Source: Chloroflexota bacterium (GTDB taxonomy: Bacteria; Chloroflexota; Dehalococcoidia; UBA2979). From it: a stretch of 33,491 bases of DNA. Both the position numbers and the translations under genes were made by a program. Under the pieces are notes generated by a model. The model did no database searches. It had not been told where the DNA came from and saw only the letters and a program-made list of their open reading frames with translations. The stretch lies in NCBI GenBank assembly GCA_027592645.1, contig JAQCKI010000010.1:1-33491 (forward strand). The letters run 5' to 3'. Within the stretch, counting starts at the first letter, position 1. Each line of letters begins with the position of its first letter. Of the stretch, positions 22,174 to 29,065 are shown piece by piece.

Positions 22174-23490
22174 ATGGCAGAACCCAACATCAACTGGGAC
22201 GCCTGGACGGAACAGGCCACGGAGTGGCTCTCCGCCTACATCCAGGTGGACACGGTGAACCCGCCGGGCAATGAGACCCGCGCCTGCGACTTCCTCGGCC
22301 GCATCCTGGAGGCCGAGGGCATCCCATACGACCTCTACACGCCGGACGGCGACGAGTCGCGCAAGTCGCTCGTCGCACGCCTCCCCGGCACCGGTACCCG
22401 GGGCAAGGGCGTGATCCTACTGAACCATACCGACGTGGTCCCCTTCGAGCGCGACCACTGGACGGTGGAGCCGCTGGGCGGCGAAATCCACGATGGCTAC
22501 ATCTGGGGCCGCGGTGCCATGGACATGAAGGGGATGGGCATCATGGAGCTCATCACCTTCCTGATCCACAAGCGGCAGGGCCTGCCCCTCACCCGCGACC
22601 TCGTCTTCATGGCCGTAGCGGACGAAGAGGCCGGGTCGGCCTTCGGCGTGGAGTTCTTTGACCGCTCGCATCCAGAACTGCTGGATTGCGACTACGTCAT
22701 CAACGAGGGCGGCGGAGGCTCCACCGAGGTGCTGGGCGTGGAGCGCAATACGTTCAACATCGGCGTGGCGGAGAAGGGGCCGCTGTGGCTCCTGTTGCGG
22801 GCGCACGGCCGCCCCGGCCACGGCTCTGTCCCGCACGATGACAACGCCGCCGACCGGCTGGTGCGGGCGCTGCAGAAGATCCAGGACTGGAACCGCCCCC
22901 TGATCCCCTCCCCGGAGGTGAAGGAGTACTTCCGCCACCTGCACGAGGCGGGGATCCTGGACCGTGATCCCACCGCGGAAGTGCTGGCGGAGTTCGCGGA
23001 GACCAACCCGCGCATCAAGTCCGTCCAGATGAACTCGATCTCCCTCACCACCCTGACCGCGGGCGTGAAGCACAACGTCATCCCGGCGCAGGCGGAGGCC
23101 ACGCTCGATATCCGCCTCGTCCCCGGCTACGACCCGGACGAGTTCATCCGCGAGCTGTCCGAGGTCATCGACGACCCGAAGATCGACATCGAGCGTGTCT
23201 TCGGCTCGTCCTCGCCCGCCTCGCCGCTGGACACGGAGTTGTACGCGGTCATGACCCGCGAGGCGAAGCGAGCGATCGAGGACGCCGTGGTCGTCCCCAG
23301 CGTGGGCACCGGGTTCACCGACTCGCGCGTCTTCCGGCGTCGCGGCATCACCTCGTACGGCTTCGTCCCGGCTTTGACCGCCGCCGCGGACCAGGGCCGC
23401 GTCCACGGCAACGACGAGCGTCTATCCATCGAGAATCTGCGGCTGGGGATGCAGATCCTGCACCATACGGTCCGGGGCATCTGCGGCTAG
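22174..23490 (+). CDS. M20-family zinc metallopeptidase
   Basis: A 438-residue member of the ArgE/DapE/ACY1/CPG2 family. Zinc ligands and catalytic residues are visible: LLNHTDVVPF (His near 85, with catalytic Asp), WGRGAMDMKG (bridging Asp near 116), VADEEAGSAFG (catalytic Glu and ligand Glu near 150) and INEGGGGS. The dimerisation lid begins at EKGPLWLLLRAHGRPGHGS, and the last His ligand is probably in the GRVHGNDERL segment. No signal peptide is present, so it is cytoplasmic; likely reactions are removal of acyl or amino groups from amino acids or peptides. The ATG at 22174 has a GGGGGA ribosome-binding site; the track's 5' extension is the shadow of the transporter gene. Confidence 0.9.
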   Translation: MAEPNINWDAWTEQATEWLSAYIQVDTVNPPGNETRACDFLGRILEAEGIPYDLYTPDGDESRKSLVARLPGTGTRGKGVILLNHTDVVPFERDHWTVEPLGGEIHDGYIWGRGAMDMKGMGIMELITFLIHKRQGLPLTRDLVFMAVADEEAGSAFGVEFFDRSHPELLDCDYVINEGGGGSTEVLGVERNTFNIGVAEKGPLWLLLRAHGRPGHGSVPHDDNAADRLVRALQKIQDWNRPLIPSPEVKEYFRHLHEAGILDRDPTAEVLAEFAETNPRIKSVQMNSISLTTLTAGVKHNVIPAQAEATLDIRLVPGYDPDEFIRELSEVIDDPKIDIERVFGSSSPASPLDTELYAVMTREAKRAIEDAVVVPSVGTGFTDSRVFRRRGITSYGFVPALTAAADQGRVHGNDERLSIENLRLGMQILHHTVRGICG

Positions 23491-23535
23491 CCGAACCGAG
23501 TAGAATCCCGGCCACAGGAGCCGGAGGAGGCCATC

Positions 23536-24288
23536 ATGCGGTTGGATCAAGTTAAGACCATCGGAATGCTCGGCGGCGGCGTCATGGGTGGCGGCATCGC
23601 CCAGGTGATGTCCATCGCCGGGTTCAACGTCATCGTGCGCGACCTCAACGATGAACTCGTGGAGAACACGCGCGGCGAGATGTTCGAAGGCAAGTGGGGC
23701 ATGAAGAACGCCGTGGTGCGCGGCAAACTGTCCGCCGAGGACTGCGAGGCCGCCATGGCCCGCGTCTCCTTCACCACTGAACTCACCGGCCTGAAGGACG
23801 CGGACTTCGTGATCGAGGCGATCCCGGAGAAGCTGGACCTGAAGCAGCAGGTCTTCAAGGAACTCGATGGCATCGTGAAGAAGGAGGCGATCTTCGCCTC
23901 CAACACCTCGGGCTTCGTCATCCAGGAGATCGCGCGCGACGTCTCGGACGACCGCAAGACCAAGTTCGTGGGGATGCACTTCTCGAATCCGGTGCCGGTG
24001 ATGAAGATCTGCGAGGTGATCCACACGCCGCAGAGCACGCAGGAAACCGTGGACACCGCCGTGGGCATCTCGGACCGCGCTCAGCGCGTCACCGTCCTCG
24101 TGAAGGACACCCCCGGCTCGTACGGCTTCATCTTCAACCGCATCTTCGCCGCCGCCCGACGCGAGGGCGACAAGCTGGTCGAGGAAGGCATCGCCACGAA
24201 GGAAGACATCGACAAGGCGATGATCTACGGCCGCAACTGGCCGGTCGGCTTCTACCAGGGCCGAGGCGGCATCGGGAAGCAGTGGTAG
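23536..24288 (+). CDS. 3-hydroxyacyl-CoA dehydrogenase, short form
   Basis: A 250-residue protein of the 3HCDH family that would oxidise 3-hydroxyacyl-CoA with NAD+. The Rossmann motif GMLGGGVMGGGIAQVMSIAG (10-29), the acidic-strand end VRD, FVIEAIPE, the Ser/Asn active-site loop ASNTSG and the catalytic His in GMHFSNPVPVMKICEVI are intact. The C-terminal domain begins with GFIFNRIF but ends at RGGIGKQW, about 35-45 residues shorter than the usual 280-295 with its GRKTGRGFYDY ending. No frameshifted continuation is seen past the stop, so this looks like a true short form. The ATG follows AGGAGCCGGAGGAGG. The gene trails the M20 peptidase by 45 bases. Confidence 0.87.
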   Translation: MRLDQVKTIGMLGGGVMGGGIAQVMSIAGFNVIVRDLNDELVENTRGEMFEGKWGMKNAVVRGKLSAEDCEAAMARVSFTTELTGLKDADFVIEAIPEKLDLKQQVFKELDGIVKKEAIFASNTSGFVIQEIARDVSDDRKTKFVGMHFSNPVPVMKICEVIHTPQSTQETVDTAVGISDRAQRVTVLVKDTPGSYGFIFNRIFAAARREGDKLVEEGIATKEDIDKAMIYGRNWPVGFYQGRGGIGKQW

Positions 24289-24312
24289 CGCCCACCAGCG
24301 CACCGTGAACAC

Positions 24313-24340
24313 ATCGAGGCGGCCTGCGGGCCGCCTCGAT
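24313..24340. terminator. Bidirectional hairpin between convergent genes
   Basis: ATCGAGGCGGCC / GGCCGCCTCGAT form a perfect 12-bp stem around TGCG, 24 bases past the dehydrogenase stop and 33 bases from the stop of the opposing Rieske-like gene. No U-tract on either side, so it may act as an mRNA 3' stabiliser or a factor-assisted terminator. Confidence 0.55.
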
Positions 24341-24373
24341 CGTCCCGGGACGTGTCCGCCGCCACGGGCAGGA

Positions 24374-24970
24374 CTACGGGGCCGGCTGTGCCGGCGCGGT
24401 CGCGAGGGCGGTGGGCTCGACGGGGCCATGATCCCTCGATGGCGCGGAGCGGATGCGCCCGGCACGCCACTCACCCTCGCCAACCTTGTCGGCGTGCAGC
24501 AGCACCCGGCCGTCCTCGGTGACTTCGATGGCAACCCGGCCCAGGTCGCGCGGCGTGGGACCAAAGATACGCGTACCGTCGCGCGCCCACCGGGACGAGT
24601 AGCACGGATCCAAGAACACGCCCGTCATGCCTTCCCACACCGCGTCCGGCCGCCAGTCCACGCGGCATCCGAGGTGCGGGCTGATGCCGATGAACGCGAC
24701 GAGTTCACCATCGTCCAGGTGGACGATGTGTACCTGCAGCGGTGCTCCCGGCACGTCGCCGAGGTAACTCCGGCGTGACCACCCGAGCACCGGCGCTCCG
24801 TCACCATCGAGCGGCGTGAACGTGGTCACCGAGCCCGATGGGAAGTCGCTGATCCGGCCGAGGTTCACCGTGCGGCCGTCGGTCATACCTGACCACACGA
24901 AACCAGCGGTGATGGCGATCAGCGCGGCGCTCGCGCTGATCGCGAGCAGCACGAGGAGTGCTCGGCGCAT
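24374..24970 (-). CDS. Membrane-anchored degenerate Rieske-fold protein
   Basis: A 198-residue protein with an N-terminal membrane anchor (about 4-26) and a C-terminal soluble domain outside the membrane. The two Rieske loops are recognisable, SPHLGC (97-102) and DPCYSS (121-126), but compared with the bc1 consensus CTHLGC and CPCHGS only one of four cluster ligands, His99, remains: the others are Ser97, Asp121 and Tyr124. The two cysteines that form the structural disulfide (Cys102 and Cys123) are kept, so a [2Fe-2S] cluster is very unlikely although the fold should persist. The ATG at 24970 has GGGGAGG upstream; the track start at 25003 adds 11 residues. It lies 54 bases downstream of the selenocysteine thioredoxin gene on the same strand and is probably co-transcribed with it. 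Confidence 0.75.
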   Translation of the reverse strand: MRRALLVLLAISASAALIAITAGFVWSGMTDGRTVNLGRISDFPSGSVTTFTPLDGDGAPVLGWSRRSYLGDVPGAPLQVHIVHLDDGELVAFIGISPHLGCRVDWRPDAVWEGMTGVFLDPCYSSRWARDGTRIFGPTPRDLGRVAIEVTEDGRVLLHADKVGEGEWRAGRIRSAPSRDHGPVEPTALATAPAQPAP

Positions 24971-25024
24971 GTGTGTGGCCTCCCCTCTCGGGTGCCCGCA
25001 CATCCACCCTACGCCCTCCGCGTC

Positions 25025-25540
25025 CTACGACCCGCCCGCGGCGGCGCCGTCCAGCACTTCGCGCAGGTTCGCGTCGGTCTGAGGGCCAAAGAGGCGCTGC
25101 GTGACGTTGTCGCTGTCCGGCGCAACGACGGCGAACGCCGGGTGCTGCCCGACGCCGAGGCGCTGCGCCAGCGACCGGTCATCGTTCCGGTCGTAGTCGA
25201 GCAGCACGAAGTTCACGTGCTCCTGGTATTCCGTCCGAAGCCCGTTCACGACGGGCCGCGCGATCGCGCAGAACGGTCACCAGATCGCGTCCACGTAGAC
25301 CAACGTGGGCTTGCCGTTCGCGGGGAGGAACGCGCCGGTCGAGTCGACGCGATCCTCGGGCGGCACGTAGCCGGCCTCGACGATCACGGCGGGGCCCGTG
25401 GGAAACGTGGGCTCCGAGGAGGCTCCGGCGGGTACGACAGGGTCGCTCGCCGTCGTCACCGGCCCCGCGTCCGGCGTCGAACAGGCGACGGCGACGAGGC
25501 CGAACGCGAACGTCAGGGCGATCAGCACGACGCGCTTCAT
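25025..25540 (-). CDS. Selenocysteine-containing thioredoxin-fold lipoprotein (in-frame UGA)
   Basis: The ORF track breaks this gene into 25277..25576 and 25025..25249, both in the same frame. Translating through the TGA at 25279-25277 gives 171 residues: a lipoprotein signal with Cys20 (FGLVAVAC), a Pro/Ala/Ser-rich linker, and a thioredoxin-like domain from about 72. The active site reads VDAIW-U-PFCAIARPVV: selenocysteine 88 stands where thioredoxins have the first Cys of WCxxC, Cys91 is the resolving Cys, and Pro134 (HPAF) is the cis-Pro. Everything after the TGA fits the fold (NFVLLDYD, LAQRLGV). It is probably an extracytoplasmic thiol/selenol oxidoreductase. The start at 25540 is chosen for the lipoprotein signal. 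No Sec machinery lies in the window; a nonsense mutation is the alternative but would have to hit precisely this codon. Confidence 0.8.
25240..25256 (-). promoter_or_regulatory. Candidate bacterial SECIS hairpin downstream of the UGA
   Basis: Starting 21 bases after the UGA, GCCCGU and ACGGGC form a perfect 6-bp stem around the loop CGUGA. The apical loop begins 27 bases after the UGA and has G at its second position, which fits the general bacterial SECIS pattern (short loop, G in the first two loop bases, 16-37 bases from the UGA). Alternative foldings exist: CCGUUC directly after the UGA can pair with GAACGG, and GCGC-GAUC-GCGC can form a 4-bp stem. SelB binding is not shown. Confidence 0.55.
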
Positions 25541-25593
25541 GCCGGTAGGATACCAGCGCCCGGCAGACCGCTTCACTACCTGGAGGCCCCCGA

Positions 25594-27000
25594 GTGATCG
25601 TGCTCCGCCGTTTCCTCGCGAGCATGCTCGGCGTCGTCCTGTTCACCCTCCTCGTCACCTCCACCTCCGTCGGTGCCGTTGCGGCGACGGTGCTCTCCGG
25701 CGACTACCTCGCGGACGCCCTCGACGATGCCGAGTTCCACCAGCGTGTCCACGCCGAAGGCCTCCCGGCGATGGTGCGGGCATACGTCGAGGACCAGGAC
25801 GAGCACGCGCCTGACAACCTGCGCGGCGTCAACTTCCCGACCGACGCGCAGTCCACCGCCCGCCTCACCGAGGTGATCCAGGCGCTGCTCCCGGAGGCGT
25901 TCATCCACGAGCAGACCGATGTGGTCCTCCGCGAGTTCGTCCCGTGGATCACCGGTCGCCAGGATTCGTTCGAGGCGCGCGTCAGTCTCCACGAGCCCCT
26001 GCTCGCGACGTTCGCACCGCGCGGTGGTGACCCTTCGCTCTTCGAAGCGGCGTGGCTCGACCTGGACATGAGTCGCCGCGTGATGGACGGCCTGGCCACA
26101 CGCCAGGCGGAGGCGCGACGCGAGTCCGGCGAGGTGGCGCCCGAGACGCCGAGCGTGCTCGACCGCCTCGGCCCGAACCGCGATGCCGCCGAGCGATGGC
26201 TGGACGACGCGCTATTCGAGGTGATCGACGCGATCGTCCCATTCCTCGCCGGGGAGGCGGAGGACTTCGCGATCCACCTCGACTTCACGCCCTACCCGGA
26301 ACTCGCTGACCCGCTCGCGGAGATACTCAACAGTGACGAGGAGACGCTGCTGACCGAGGGCTGGCGGTTCAACAGCGCCGACTTCCGAGGTCACCTGGAG
26401 GACGCCGGCAATCCCGTCCTGTCCGACTCCAACCGCTTCATCGCCGTGTTCCGGCCGGAGGGCGCCCGGTTCACCTCCGCCGACTTCGTGCAGCGCATGG
26501 AGGAGCAGCGCGAAGAGCAACGCCTCGCCGGTGATCCCGTGGACGGCCCCACCGTAGAGGAAGTGCGGAGGGCGATGTCATGGGGCCGGCTCGCCGCCTC
26601 ATGGGTCCCGATTGGGCTGATCCTGCTGCTCGCCACGGCGATCGGGTTCCTCGGCGGGCGCACATGGACCTCGCGCGGCGCGTGGGCCGGGGTCACAGTC
26701 GTCGTCGCGGCGTTGTTCGCGCTGCTCGCGTCCACCGCGATGTACACCGCCACGGTGGGCGGGCGCTTCGACCGCTGGATCGCGGACGAGCGCGCGGGCT
26801 ACGCCGGCAGTGCGACGGCGGCACTGCGCGACCCGGCGTACGACGTGGTCGAGAGCGTCGTGCACGGCATCGCGGCGGCGATGACGTGGCGCGCCACCGT
26901 CTGGCTGCTGCTCGGCATGGCCGTGGTCGCAGCGGCGATCATCCTGCCGCGCGTGCTCAACCGGCCCCAGCGCCCGACGCCGACGCCGGCCGACATCTAG
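25594..27000 (+). CDS. Membrane protein of unknown function with large extracytoplasmic domain
   Basis: A 468-residue protein I do not recognise. An N-terminal helix (about 5-32) is followed by some 290 polar, acidic residues rich in short helices (residues about 33-325; e.g. LDDAEFHQRVHAEGLPAMV), then three helices: about 330-350, 360-385 and 435-455, with a short polar loop between the last two and a Pro/Thr-rich tail. The layout suggests a large domain outside the membrane held by several helices. The GTG start has GGAGG eight bases upstream. It is divergent from the Sec-thioredoxin gene with only 53 bases between the starts, so the two may share control. Its stop codon and that of the opposing dehydrogenase share the palindrome CTAG. 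Confidence 0.8.
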   Translation: MIVLRRFLASMLGVVLFTLLVTSTSVGAVAATVLSGDYLADALDDAEFHQRVHAEGLPAMVRAYVEDQDEHAPDNLRGVNFPTDAQSTARLTEVIQALLPEAFIHEQTDVVLREFVPWITGRQDSFEARVSLHEPLLATFAPRGGDPSLFEAAWLDLDMSRRVMDGLATRQAEARRESGEVAPETPSVLDRLGPNRDAAERWLDDALFEVIDAIVPFLAGEAEDFAIHLDFTPYPELADPLAEILNSDEETLLTEGWRFNSADFRGHLEDAGNPVLSDSNRFIAVFRPEGARFTSADFVQRMEEQREEQRLAGDPVDGPTVEEVRRAMSWGRLAASWVPIGLILLLATAIGFLGGRTWTSRGAWAGVTVVVAALFALLASTAMYTATVGGRFDRWIADERAGYAGSATAALRDPAYDVVESVVHGIAAAMTWRATVWLLLGMAVVAAAIILPRVLNRPQRPTPTPADI

Positions 27001-27851
27001 TCGCGGAGCAGGTGCTTCGCCAGTTCGGGGCCACCGGGAGCGTTCGGGTCGTCCTTGAATTGCTCCATGCGGCGGTAGACCTCGGCGGCGGCCTCGTGGA
27101 AGCCGCCCGGCAGGCCATTGGACTCGAACGTCGCGGCGATCTCTTCCATCTCGCCCACCCACCGCCACGCCTTCGCGGCGGCACCACCGAGGCCCTCCGA
27201 CTGCGCCATGAGCCGTGGCTGTGACTTCGACCACTCCTGCTCCAGCGCGTCCATCACGCCCTCGCGGATCGCCAGGGCCTCGATGGCGGCGAGCAGAGCG
27301 CTCGTGCCCTTCGTCCAACCGGCGTACGCCATCTTCAGCGCGGAGGCAGCGCCCACCGGCGCGTCCAGCACGATCACGTCCAGCGGCCCGCCGGAGAGGT
27401 AGCGCGCCACACGCGGCGCCTCTTCGCCGGAGAGGTAGAGCCGCGTCGCACCCGGCCGGTCGGCCGAGGGCGGCCCGCCGATGATGCCGCCATCGACGAA
27501 GTCGGCACCCACCTGGCCCACCATCTCGCCCACCTTGCGGGCCGTCTCCGGGCTCACCGCGTTGCAGTCCACGAAGATGCGCTCGTAGCCCAGCATCCGC
27601 ACCGACTCGGCCACGTCCATCGCCGCGTGCGGCGGGCAGATCGAGAGGATGATGCGGGACTGGTTCACCAGTGCGTTCAGCCACGCGACATCCTGCAGTC
27701 CGGCCGCCTTCGCGCGCTCGTAGGTCGCGTCGCTCCGGTCCTCGGACACCCACAGCACCTGTGCGCCCGCCGCGACCGCCGAGGCACCAACCGCCGCGCC
27801 CATCGCACCCGGGTTCAGCAGACCAATCGTCGTCGTCGGGTGTGGGTTCAT
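26997..27851 (-). CDS. NAD(P)-dependent beta-hydroxyacid dehydrogenase-like protein (DUF1932)
   Basis: A 284-residue protein of the 6-phosphogluconate dehydrogenase superfamily. The N-terminal Rossmann motif GLLNPGAMGAAVG (9-21), the substrate-side loop ILSICPPHAA, FVDCNAVSPET and the glycine-rich VDGGIIGGPPS are typical. The C-terminal helical part begins at ALKMAYAGWTKG, whose Lys matches the catalytic position, and has the composition of the DUF1932 domain. The exact substrate is unknown. The ATG at 27851 follows weak GAGGGCC. It is convergent with the membrane protein, overlapping it by 4 bases. Confidence 0.87.
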   Translation of the reverse strand: MNPHPTTTIGLLNPGAMGAAVGASAVAAGAQVLWVSEDRSDATYERAKAAGLQDVAWLNALVNQSRIILSICPPHAAMDVAESVRMLGYERIFVDCNAVSPETARKVGEMVGQVGADFVDGGIIGGPPSADRPGATRLYLSGEEAPRVARYLSGGPLDVIVLDAPVGAASALKMAYAGWTKGTSALLAAIEALAIREGVMDALEQEWSKSQPRLMAQSEGLGGAAAKAWRWVGEMEEIAATFESNGLPGGFHEAAAEVYRRMEQFKDDPNAPGGPELAKHLLRD

Positions 27852-27970
27852 CGCGCGGCCCTCCGTGGTGCATCACCAGTGTACGAGGACGCGGGGCGCC
27901 GCCCGTACAATGCGCCGCATCACGCCACGCGCACCAAGACATTGGACACATCGACGAACGGACACCGACC

Positions 27971-28279
27971 ATGCCCATCCCCACGCTACTGGCGAAGTTG
28001 ACCGCGAAGCCCGGCCACGAGGCCGACCTGCACGCCGCCCTCGAAGCGGCCGTCCGCGCCGTGGACGTGGCGGAGCCGGGCATGCTGGCGTACACGATGC
28101 ACACCGTAGTCGGGGAGCCGGGGACGTTCTGGTTCTACGAGCAGTACGCCGATGACGCGGCCGTCGCCGCGCACCGCTCCTCGCCCCACCTCGCTACCCT
28201 CATCACCGCCGTACGCGAACACGCGGACGGCGGCATCGAGGTCATCCGGCTGACGCCGGTGATGGGAATCTCGCGGTAG
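27971..28279 (+). CDS. Antibiotic biosynthesis monooxygenase (ABM)-like small protein
   Basis: A 102-residue dimeric alpha+beta barrel protein. LLAKLTAKPGHEADLHAALE at the N-terminus, PGMLAYTMHT in the middle, and WFYEQYADDAAVAAHRSSPHL near the end are the standard ABM landmarks. Such proteins act as quinol monooxygenases, aldehyde-modifying enzymes or haem-degrading enzymes; no function can be chosen. The track ORF begins at 27671, but the ATG at 27971 matches the domain start. The upstream 119-base gap to the divergent dehydrogenase has TACAAT (27905-27910), a fair -10 box. Confidence 0.85.
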   Translation: MPIPTLLAKLTAKPGHEADLHAALEAAVRAVDVAEPGMLAYTMHTVVGEPGTFWFYEQYADDAAVAAHRSSPHLATLITAVREHADGGIEVIRLTPVMGISR

Positions 28280-28290
28280 CGGGCGCGCTG

Positions 28291-28308
28291 GAGCGGCTAC
28301 AGCCGCTC
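28291..28308 (+). terminator. Short hairpin between ABM and HEPN-like genes
   Basis: GAGCGGC / GCCGCTC form a 7-bp stem with a TACA loop 12 bases past the ABM stop. There is no U-tract, so this is only a weak terminator candidate; it separates the high-GC ABM gene from the lower-GC gene that follows. Confidence 0.35.
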
Positions 28309-28331
28309 GTCTCGGCTCGACGGGAGTGAAG

Positions 28332-29051
28332 ATGGCAGAGAACGATGTCTCCCCCGCCTCTAGATCCAAGTGGATCGGAGTCCGGGGAACGGCCCGGTAT
28401 CTCCTCGCGTTAAGCGTACCCATCGCGGCCCTGGTGATCTGGTGGTTCGGCGGTCTGGAGATTTGCGACAGTCGAGGCGCGACACCCGTGTGCGCTCTTA
28501 TGTCCCCGACTTCGGTACCGGCGCTCGCGGGACTGCTGCTCGTCGCTCTGCTGCTTTTCCCCGACCTTTCAGAAGCAACGGTTGCCCAAGTGTTTTCAGT
28601 GCGAAGACGAGTCGCGAGTCAGGAGCAGCGATTGGATTCGCAAGAGGCGCGCCTCGCCCAACTGTTCGCTATGACGAATTCCAGCAATGCGTCCGTGGTC
28701 AACAACATCGGATTTCTTCAGCCAGGGGAACCTCAGAAGGTTGAGGCCCAACTACCGCCCAGTTTTCTCCCGAATGTCGCGCAGAACCTCGCAAGCCATA
28801 GCGTCGAGGAACGAAAGCTCGCACTTATTGAGTTGAATGAGCGACTCACCCGTCTGGCAGGCGCAGTTCGCGCAGGTGACGTTCGCCTTCCCGAGGATTG
28901 GATCCTGGCAGATTTTCAGGGGATCGTCGATGTCGTCCGCAGGGCACGAAACAACGTCGCGCACGGGATTCCGATCGACGACCACGATGTCAGGCGTGCC
29001 ATCGCGATGGGACGAGCACTGGAAAGGACAGTGCGGCCCGACAGATCCTGA
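28332..29051 (+). CDS. Membrane-anchored protein with coiled coil and HEPN-like RX4H motif
   Basis: A 239-residue protein of unknown function. Two membrane helices (about 22-41 and 61-79) are followed by a heptad-like stretch RRRVASQEQRLDSQEARLAQL (about 91-111) and a soluble helical domain. Near the C-terminus VVRRARNNVAHGIP contains R206-N-N-V-A-H211, which fits the RX4-6H motif of HEPN-fold RNases, where a polar residue follows the Arg. Base composition is clearly lower in GC and codon choice more mixed (e.g. AGA, AAT, GGA, ATT) than in neighbours, suggesting recent acquisition. The ATG has GGGAG upstream; a GTG at 28326 is the other possible start. Its end faces the acyl-CoA dehydrogenase gene 14 bases away. 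The RNase idea rests on one motif. Confidence 0.7.
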   Translation: MAENDVSPASRSKWIGVRGTARYLLALSVPIAALVIWWFGGLEICDSRGATPVCALMSPTSVPALAGLLLVALLLFPDLSEATVAQVFSVRRRVASQEQRLDSQEARLAQLFAMTNSSNASVVNNIGFLQPGEPQKVEAQLPPSFLPNVAQNLASHSVEERKLALIELNERLTRLAGAVRAGDVRLPEDWILADFQGIVDVVRRARNNVAHGIPIDDHDVRRAIAMGRALERTVRPDRS

Positions 29052-29065
29052 GTTTGCCCCCGTCA

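Noticed and set aside
25025-25576. Two separate small genes or a decayed pseudogene, as the ORF track suggests
   Set aside because: Both pieces are in one frame, no other lesion is present, and the stop is TGA precisely at the active-site Cys; recoding explains this better than random decay.
26599-28104. 501-residue minus-strand ORF across three genes
   Set aside because: Gly/Arg-rich, crosses gene boundaries, and covers recognisable genes in other frames.
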